Shown: piece by piece, positions 59,172 through 64,000 of the stretch
Layout: each line of letters starts with the position of its first letter
Position numbering within the stretch: position 1 is the stretch's first letter
NCBI RefSeq assembly: GCF_020616555.1
Contig: NZ_CP085173.1
Coordinates: 3,235,501-3,299,500 of the forward strand
Direction: 5' to 3'
DNA from: Streptomyces longhuiensis
GTDB lineage: Bacteria; Actinomycetota; Actinomycetes; Streptomycetales; Streptomycetaceae
DNA: 64,000 bases
The notes under the pieces: model-generated
What the model was told of the DNA's origin: nothing
Databases searched by the model: none
Seen by the model: the letters and a program-made list of their open reading frames with translations, nothing else
Translations under genes and position numbers: made by a program

Positions 59172-59633
59172 TTGCGCACACGTTCCACGGTCACCGCCGC
59201 CCTGGCTGCCGGCGCCCTGTCGGTCTCGCTGCTCGCCACGTCCCCGGCCTCCGCGGCCGCCCACCAGGGCGGTCTGCACCTGGGCTACATCCAGTACGAC
59301 AGCCCCGGCAGCGACAACCGGTCGAACTCCTCGCTGAACGCGGAGTGGGTGAACATCCACAACAACACCCGCTCCGCGATCCAGCTCAAGGGCTACAAGC
59401 TCAAGGACAACACCGGCTACACGTACACGTTCGGCAGCTACAACATCGGCGCCGGCAAGACCGTCAAGGTCCGCACCGGCAAGGGCACCAACGCCTCCGG
59501 TGTGCGCTACTGGGGCCGCGGCTCGTACGTCTGGAACAACACCGGCGACAAGGCCCGCCTCATCAAGCCGAGCGGCGCTCAGCTCGACTCCTGCTCGTGG
59601 GGCGACGGGCCCGGCGGGATCAGCTGCCACTGA
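59172..59633 (+). CDS. Secreted lamin-tail-domain protein
   Basis: This 153-residue protein has a signal peptide (RTRSTVTAALAAGALSVSLL, cleavage after SPASA) and a single lamin tail domain: LHLGYIQYDSPGSDNRSNSS, LNAEWVNIHNNTRSAIQLKG, YKLKDNTGYTYTFGSYNIGA and WNNTGDKARLIKPSG. The TTG at 59172 is preferred because GGAG lies six bases upstream and a normal signal peptide results; the in-frame ATG at 59145 would add nine residues with no site. These all-beta domains probably bind the cell surface or nucleic acids outside the cell. It is monocistronic. Confidence 0.85.
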   Translation: MRTRSTVTAALAAGALSVSLLATSPASAAAHQGGLHLGYIQYDSPGSDNRSNSSLNAEWVNIHNNTRSAIQLKGYKLKDNTGYTYTFGSYNIGAGKTVKVRTGKGTNASGVRYWGRGSYVWNNTGDKARLIKPSGAQLDSCSWGDGPGGISCH

Positions 59634-59752
59634 GCCACTTCCGAGGGGGAAGGCGGGCAGCCGTTCCACGGCCCGGGGCAGGGGGGACCTGCCGACGGGA
59701 CCGCGGGAGGACCCGGGCCGCGCTGCGGCTGCCCGCGCTACGCTCCCCCGTC

Positions 59753-60631
59753 ATGAACACCAACTCCGACGTGCTGCGGTACACCGCCTTCACCACGGAC
59801 CCCGCGGGCGGCAACCCCGCCGGTGTCGTGCTCGACGCGCATGCGCTCGACGACGAGGAGATGCTCGCCATCGCGGCGCGCCTCGGATACAGCGAGTCGG
59901 CGTTCCTGACCCCTGCGCCCGGCGGCGCCCCCGCGTCCGACGGCGCGCAGCGCTCGTACACCGTGCGTTACTTCAGCCCCAAGGCCGAGGTCCCGTTCTG
60001 CGGGCACGCCACCGTGGCGACGGCCGTCGCGCTGGGCGAGATCCACGGCCCCGGCGACTACCTCTTCTCGACGCAGGCCGGCGAGGTGCCGGTGACGGTC
60101 GACCGGGGCGCCGACGGCACCCCGCGCGCGACGCTCACGAGCGTCGAGCCGCACATCACCGACGTGGCGCCCGACGATCTGGCCGAGGCGCTCGCCGCGC
60201 TCGGCTGGCCGGCCGCCGATCTCGACCCGGCGTTCCCGCCGCGCATCGCGTACGCGGGTGCCCGCCACCTCGTCCTCGCGGCCGCCACCCGCGCGCGGCT
60301 CGCGGACCTCTCCTACGACTTCGCGCGCCTCGAGGCCCTGATGCACCGCCTCGACCTGACCACGGTCCAACTGGTGTGGCGTGCCTCGGAGTTCGTCTTC
60401 CACGCCCGTGACCCGTTCCCGGTCGGCGGTGTCGTGGAGGACCCCGCGACGGGCGCCGCCGCGGCCGCGTTCGGCGCGTACGCGCGCGCACTCGGACTCG
60501 TCCCCTCCGAGGCGGTCCTCACCCTCCACCAGGGCGAGGACATGGGCCGCCCGGGCGAGCTGACGGTGACACTGCGCGAGGGCGACCCTCGGGTCCGGGT
60601 GAGCGGCGCGGCGGTACGGATTCCCGGCTGA
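59753..60631 (+). CDS. PhzF-family isomerase (full length)
   Basis: This 292-residue PhzF-fold protein begins VLRYTAFTTDPAGGNPAGVV with LDAHALDDEEM and the catalytic Glu in LGYSESAFLTP. It has the phosphate/acid-binding YFSPKAEVPFCGHATVATA, and VEDPATGAAAAAFGAYARAL in the second half. Its length is typical, unlike the shorter relative at 42513-43154. It may isomerise a dihydro-anthranilate-like or other small acid, but no phenazine genes are nearby. TACGCT about 15 bp upstream of the ATG suggests a very short leader. Confidence 0.9.
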   Translation: MNTNSDVLRYTAFTTDPAGGNPAGVVLDAHALDDEEMLAIAARLGYSESAFLTPAPGGAPASDGAQRSYTVRYFSPKAEVPFCGHATVATAVALGEIHGPGDYLFSTQAGEVPVTVDRGADGTPRATLTSVEPHITDVAPDDLAEALAALGWPAADLDPAFPPRIAYAGARHLVLAAATRARLADLSYDFARLEALMHRLDLTTVQLVWRASEFVFHARDPFPVGGVVEDPATGAAAAAFGAYARALGLVPSEAVLTLHQGEDMGRPGELTVTLREGDPRVRVSGAAVRIPG

Positions 60632-60652
60632 CCGGTAGTGCGGACCGGGGAG

Positions 60653-60976
60653 TTACGCCTGACCGGTCTCGAAGCGGGTCACCTTGCCGCCCGCCACGAC
60701 GAACTGCCACTTCGTCCGCATCTCGCCCCAGGCGTCGTTGCGGTAGAGGGCGGTCAGGGCCAGGCCGTGCGCGTACTCCTTCTCGATCTCCATGTGTCCG
60801 TTGGAGTCGAAGATCTCGCGGCCGGTCCAGTCCTCGATGTCCCGGTCGGACCCGTCGTCGGACATGGTCGCGCCGGGCGCGAGGGCGGCGCGGAAGGCCT
60901 CCCGGTCGTGGGCGTTCACCGCGGTGACGAAGGCCCGGACGGCCGGGTCGCTGAGCTTGGTTGTCTGGATGGGCAT
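60653..60976 (-). CDS. NTF2-like (SnoaL/ketosteroid isomerase fold) protein
   Basis: This 107-residue protein begins MPIQTTKLSDPAVRAFVTAV and continues NAHDREAFRAALAPGATMSD, EDWTGREIFDSNGHMEIEKE and KWQFVVAGGKVTRFETGQA, the cone-shaped NTF2 fold. The ATG at 60976 follows AGGAGAAGG. It is divergent from the DoxX gene, and convergent to the PhzF gene with 21 bp between them. Members are small-molecule isomerases, cyclases or binding proteins; nothing here identifies the ligand. Confidence 0.82.
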   Translation of the reverse strand: MPIQTTKLSDPAVRAFVTAVNAHDREAFRAALAPGATMSDDGSDRDIEDWTGREIFDSNGHMEIEKEYAHGLALTALYRNDAWGEMRTKWQFVVAGGKVTRFETGQA

Positions 60977-61158
60977 TACGCCTTCTCCTGCCTCTCCTTC
61001 CGGCGCCACGGTTCCGGACCTTCCGGTCGTTCGTCGCCGGGTCGGGGCCCCGGCCCCACGGGGGCCCGGGCCCCCGGCCCAGACTCACACCGCGGCCCGG
61101 GACACGCCACCCGAACGGGCCCGCGCGCCGGGTGCCGCGGCCCGGCCTGCCGGACCGT

Positions 61159-61212
61159 AGGAGCATGACCTGTCACAAGCACCGTAGGACCATGACCTGC
61201 CACAAGCCTTGT
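61159..61212 (+). repeat. 27-bp tandem duplication at the DoxX start
   Basis: The string AGGAGCATGACCTGTCACAA recurs 27 bp later as AGGACCATGACCTGCCACAA. It duplicates the start codon together with the bases just before it. Confidence 0.75.
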
Positions 61213-61764
61213 GTGGACCGCAAAGACCTGGGACTGCTCGTGCTGCGCGTGGGCACGGGCGGTGTGCTCGCCGCGCACGGAGCGCAGAAGCTGCTCGGCT
61301 GGTTCGGCGGCGGGGGCCTGCGCGGCACGACCGCCGCGATGGAGGCCATGGGCTACGCCCCGCCGAAGGCGAGCGCCCTGGCCGCCGGCCTAGGCGAGGC
61401 GGGCGGCGGCGTCCTGCTCGCCCTCGGCCTCGCCACCCCCGTCGGCGGGGCCGCCGCGGCGGGCACGATGGCCGGCGCGGCCGCGGTGCACGCGCCCAAC
61501 GGCTTCTTCGCCCAGGGCGGCGGCTACGAGTACCCGGCCTTCCTCGGCTTCATCGCGGCGGGACTCGCGGTGACCGGCGCGGGCCGTTACTCCCTCGACC
61601 ACGCGCTCGGCCACACCCTGGACCGGCACTGGATGGTCCCGGCCGCGCTCGTGGGCAGCGCCGCGGCGGCGCTCGCGGTCGTGGCATCGCGCAACAAGCG
61701 GGTGCGCGGGCCGGGTCCGCAGCCGGGTCCGGGAGAGTATTCCCCGGAGGGCACGGACGAGTAG
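61165..61764 (+). CDS. DoxX-family membrane protein
   Basis: This 199-residue protein has four predicted helices and the DoxX pattern: LGLLVLRVGTGGVLAAHGAQ, KLLGWFGGGGLRGTTAAMEA, AAGLGEAGGGVLLALGLATP and GGGYEYPAFLGFIAAGLAVT. The start region is duplicated: MTCHKHRRT is followed by MTCHKPCVD, from a 27-bp tandem repeat, so either ATG (61165 or 61192) may be used. Each has AGGA almost touching the ATG. A polar tail ends the protein. DoxX proteins are linked to thiosulfate and redox-stress metabolism, but many are uncharacterised. Confidence 0.83.
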   Translation: MTCHKHRRTMTCHKPCVDRKDLGLLVLRVGTGGVLAAHGAQKLLGWFGGGGLRGTTAAMEAMGYAPPKASALAAGLGEAGGGVLLALGLATPVGGAAAAGTMAGAAAVHAPNGFFAQGGGYEYPAFLGFIAAGLAVTGAGRYSLDHALGHTLDRHWMVPAALVGSAAAALAVVASRNKRVRGPGPQPGPGEYSPEGTDE

Positions 61765-61787
61765 CCCATCCGTGGCAGGCTGCGGGT

Positions 61788-62153
61788 ATGTCCGACACCA
61801 CGCGGCCCAGCGCCCGGCACGACCTCGCCCCGCCCACGTACGACAGCGTGTGGGAGACCGTCGACGGGCTGCACGCCTGGCTCGAATCGCACAACCGCCG
61901 CAGCGCGGACGAGGCCCTTCTGCTGCGGGTGCTGAAGCTGTCGGAGGAGGTCGGCGAGGTCGCCCAGGCGGTCATCGGCGCGAAGGGCCAGAACCCGCGC
62001 AAGGGCGAGAGCCACTCCTGGCAGGACGTCGAGTCGGAACTGTGCGACGTCGTGGTGACGGCCCTGGTCGCCCTGCGCTCGCTCACCCCTGAGGCCCCCG
62101 AAGTGCTGGCGGCGCATCTGCGCCGGGTGGCGGAGAGGTCGCTCGCCTCGTGA
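61788..62153 (+). CDS. MazG-like nucleotide pyrophosphohydrolase family protein
   Basis: This 121-residue all-helical protein has the MazG/dCTPase signature LKLSEEVGEVAQAVIGAKGQ with the metal-binding EExxE. A second element, WQDVESELCDVVVTALVALR, supplies the ExxD ligands. It hydrolyses non-canonical or excess nucleotides in other family members. The ATG at 61788 is 24 bp after the DoxX stop. Its TGA overlaps a GTG that begins a 31-codon frame. Confidence 0.88.
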   Translation: MSDTTRPSARHDLAPPTYDSVWETVDGLHAWLESHNRRSADEALLLRVLKLSEEVGEVAQAVIGAKGQNPRKGESHSWQDVESELCDVVVTALVALRSLTPEAPEVLAAHLRRVAERSLAS

Positions 62154-62245
62154 TCGTCCGGCCGGCGCGCGCGGCGACCGTCGTCGGCACGACGGAGCGG
62201 GCGCCGGGTGACGTGGCGGCGCGGATCGCGGAGCACGCGGGCTGA
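62150..62245 (+). CDS. Possible 31-residue ORF coupled to the MazG-like gene
   Basis: A GTG overlapping the MazG-like stop (GTGA) opens a frame reading VIVRPARAATVVGTTERAPG and ending VAARIAEHAG before a TGA. The overlap and codon bias are gene-like, and the end resembles the C-terminus of a longer enzyme. It may be a remnant or a chance frame in high-GC DNA. No function can be given. Confidence 0.25.
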   Translation: MIVRPARAATVVGTTERAPGDVAARIAEHAG

Positions 62246-62358
62246 AGCCCTTCGTGTTCGGCAGGGTTAGGCTCGGCGTGGATCGCGGTCCGGACGGCCG
62301 GGATCACGGATCAGGCGGCCGGGATCAGGGATCACCGGCGCGGAAACGGGGGCCCGGC

Positions 62359-62916
62359 ATGGGCAGGTTCGACGGCGGCGAGGTCATCGCGGTCAGCAGC
62401 AACGAGACGTACTCCTTCACGAAGCCGAACCGGGAGAGCATCACGCTGCTCGCCGGGCTCGGTGTCGAGGGCGACGTGCACGCGGGCGTCACGGTCAAGC
62501 ACCGCTCCCGCGTCGCGAAGGACCCGACGCAGCCGAACCTGCGGCAGGTCCACCTGATGCACGAGGAGCTGTTCGCCGAGGTCGCCGAGCAGGGCCACGA
62601 CGTGGCTCCCGGCGACCTCGGCGAGAACGTCACGACGACCGGTATCGACCTCCTCGCCCTGCCCGCGGGCACGCTCCTGCATCTGGGCGAGGGCGGCGCC
62701 GTCGTCGAGGTCACGGGCCTGCGCAACCCGTGCCGGCAGATCGACCATTTCCAGGACGGGCTGCTCAAGCGGGTCGTCGGGCGCGACGAGAACGGGGCGG
62801 TCGTCCGCAAGGGCGGGATCATGAGCGTGGTGCGGACCGGTGGCGTGGTGCGCCCCGGCGACGCGATCCGCGTGGTCCTGCCGGCCGGGCCGCACGTCGC
62901 GCTGGCAGCCGTCTGA
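62359..62916 (+). CDS. MOSC domain protein
   Basis: This 185-residue protein begins MGRFDGGEVIAVSSNETYSF. It has the MOSC core GVEGDVHAGVTVKHRSRVAK, QVHLMHEELFAEVAEQGHDV, APGDLGENVTTTGIDLLALP and the conserved cysteine in VTGLRNPCRQIDHFQDGL. MOSC domains carry sulfur or bind molybdenum-cofactor thiols through this Cys. The ATG at 62359 is chosen; the upstream in-frame region is repeat-rich (CGGCCGGGATCA twice). Its TGA overlaps the ATG of the GrpB gene (TGATG), so the two are coupled. Confidence 0.88.
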   Translation: MGRFDGGEVIAVSSNETYSFTKPNRESITLLAGLGVEGDVHAGVTVKHRSRVAKDPTQPNLRQVHLMHEELFAEVAEQGHDVAPGDLGENVTTTGIDLLALPAGTLLHLGEGGAVVEVTGLRNPCRQIDHFQDGLLKRVVGRDENGAVVRKGGIMSVVRTGGVVRPGDAIRVVLPAGPHVALAAV

Positions 62917-63506
62917 TGATGCCCGAGTCGGAGATCCCCGTCGTCGCCCCGTACGACCCGGCCTGGCCGGAGCGGGGCCGCGCGCTGTGTGCCGAACTCG
63001 GCGCGGCGCTGGGCCCGATGGCCCTGCGGACGGAACACATCGGCAGCACGGCCATCCCCGGAATGGCGGCCAAGCCGGTCTACGACCTCCAGGTGAGCGT
63101 CGCCGACCTCGACGAGGCGGAGGCCGCTTTCGCGGGCCCCCTCGCGGACCTGGGCTTCCGGATCTCCCCCTACCGCCGCGACCACGTACCGGCGGGCCTG
63201 GACGACGTACCGACCCGCTGGGCCAAGCGCTTCTGGTCCCGGCGCGGCACGCCCGCGGAGCCGGTCAACCTGCACGTACGTCTCGCCGGCTCCCCCAACG
63301 AACGCCTGGCCCTGCTCTTCCGCGACTGGTTCCGCACCCACCCGGAGGCGGTCACGGCCTACGCCCACTTCAAGTACGCCCTCGCCTCCCGGGTCGCCGA
63401 CACCGGCACCTACGCCGACGTGAAGGACCCGGTGGTCGACCTGGTGGTGGCCGTCGCGGAACCCTGGGCGGCCGAGACGGGATGGACGGCGGAACCCGGC
63501 ACCTGA
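62916..63506 (+). CDS. GrpB/UPF0157 nucleotidyltransferase-fold protein
   Basis: This 196-residue protein has VVAPYDPAWPERGRALCAEL, ALRTEHIGSTAIPGMAAKPV with the Gly-Ser and following acidic residue (YDLQVSV) of the nucleotidyltransferase fold, and VNLHVRLAGSPNERLALLFR. GrpB proteins may transfer nucleotides to small molecules, some linked to CoA metabolism, but the activity is poorly known. The ATG at 62916 overlaps the upstream stop; a second ATG follows at once (62919). Confidence 0.9.
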   Translation: MMPESEIPVVAPYDPAWPERGRALCAELGAALGPMALRTEHIGSTAIPGMAAKPVYDLQVSVADLDEAEAAFAGPLADLGFRISPYRRDHVPAGLDDVPTRWAKRFWSRRGTPAEPVNLHVRLAGSPNERLALLFRDWFRTHPEAVTAYAHFKYALASRVADTGTYADVKDPVVDLVVAVAEPWAAETGWTAEPGT

Positions 63507-63599
63507 TCCCAACTCCCCCTGGCTGCCCGGTGACTTCCCGGTGAACGGCTACGATCGCGGGCACCGCACCGGGATGTCCGAGGAAATGGGGAGTCGGCC

Positions 63600-64000
63600 G
63601 TGGAGCAACCGCCGCGTCTGGGCGTCGCGATCGTGACGATGGGCAACAGGCCCAGGGAGGTCGACGCCCTCCTGGCGGCGGTCGCGAAACAGGACGTGCC
63701 GCCGACGCGGGTCGTCCTCGTCGGCAACGGCTCGCCGCTGCCCGACTTCTCCGGCTCCGGCCTGCCCTTCACCGTCACGACCGTCGAACTCGACGACAAC
63801 CTCGGCTGCCCCGGCGGCCGCAACGTCGCCCTGGCGCGCCTGCGCGACTTCGGCGACGTGGACGTGGCGGTCGAGCTCGACGACGACGGGCTCCTCGTCG
63901 ACGCGGACGTCTTCCGTACGGTCCGCGACCTGTACGCCGGCGACCCGCGCCTCGGCATCGTCGGCTTCCGCATCGCGGACGAGCACGGCGAGACGCAGCG
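63600..64000 (+). CDS. Family 2 glycosyltransferase, 3' end outside window
   Basis: The first 133 residues are present. They begin VEQPPRLGVAIVTMGNRPRE and contain VVLVGNGSPLPDFSGS, VELDDNLGCPGGRNVALARL and the nucleotide-sugar DxD-type segment VAVELDDDGLLVDADVFRTV. This is the GT-A fold of family 2 transferases acting on surface polysaccharides or glycosylated natural products. The GTG at 63600 has GGGGAG seven bases upstream. A separate 19-codon frame from the ATG at 63573 is not needed. The acceptor cannot be inferred from the fragment. Confidence 0.88.
   Translation, partial: MEQPPRLGVAIVTMGNRPREVDALLAAVAKQDVPPTRVVLVGNGSPLPDFSGSGLPFTVTTVELDDNLGCPGGRNVALARLRDFGDVDVAVELDDDGLLVDADVFRTVRDLYAGDPRLGIVGFRIADEHGETQ

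Noticed and set aside
61044..61075. GGGGCCCCGGCCCC hairpin as a terminator between the NTF2-like and DoxX genes
   Set aside because: The genes are divergent, so a terminator has no place there. It may be only GC-rich promoter DNA, and pairing has two mismatches.
63573..63632. ATG-started frame before the glycosyltransferase
   Set aside because: It stops after 19 codons and is out of frame with the transferase. The GTG at 63600 has the ribosome binding site.

Overview
The window is 64 kb of chromosome from a Streptomyces or a close relative. The GC content is about 72%, third codon positions are strongly GC-biased, and GTG and TTG starts are frequent. Gene content is also typical of the genus: glnE and glnA2-type genes, a SARP/AfsR-like regulator, efeOBU, an F420:NADPH oxidoreductase, and many secreted or Tat-exported hydrolases. 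I see no rRNA, tRNA, CRISPR array, complete transposon or prophage. Most of the window reads as conserved core chromosome, broken by a few short accessory or decaying patches.

Layout. 1-9.2 kb: the 5' part of glnE (minus strand); a block bracketed by two paralogous VOC proteins that holds a secreted phosphoesterase, an MFS transporter and a propeller protein; a RelE-like toxin/antitoxin pair; and an accessory 1.8-kb segment (a secreted seven-repeat YVTN propeller plus a decayed alpha/beta-hydrolase) lying between two copies of the 3' end of glnA2. 9.2-14.3 kb: glnA2, a DUF3105-DUF305 pair and a sedolisin protease. 14.3-22.4 kb: a glycan-utilisation locus with a secreted beta-helix protein, a 2-hydroxyacid dehydrogenase, a three-gene ABC importer and a LacI-type repressor, tied together by GTAACCGGTTAC-like sites. 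22.4-32.7 kb: a dispersed repeat, nadE, two drug-type MFS exporters (one with a TetR regulator and a perfect 19-bp operator), a membrane-anchored EEP-fold protein, panB and a DrrAB-like ABC exporter. 32.7-41.7 kb: a 1118-residue SARP/NB-ARC/TPR regulator, an M50 peptidase, the F420 oxidoreductase, a leaderless (non-exported) sialidase, the second copy of the dispersed repeat, and map. 41.8-47.8 kb: an iron regulon with a heme oxygenase and efeO-efeB-efeU, each preceded by a DmdR/IdeR-like iron box. 47.8-64 kb: a prim-pol-like protein, a GDPD, a TetR regulator divergent from a small DUF6243 gene with three operators, a dimethylargininase behind a hairpin that covers its ribosome binding site, an Rsm22-type methyltransferase, a Bcr-type exporter coupled to a serine hydrolase that apparently starts at CTG, PhoD phosphatase, and a run of small housekeeping enzymes ending in a truncated glycosyltransferase.

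The points most worth a second look are: the dispersed, structured ~170-bp repeat with a tandem tail (two copies in inverse orientation at 22.4 and 39.9 kb); the duplicated glnA2 3' end around the YVTN gene; the LacI operator network; and the long hairpin at the dimethylargininase start.
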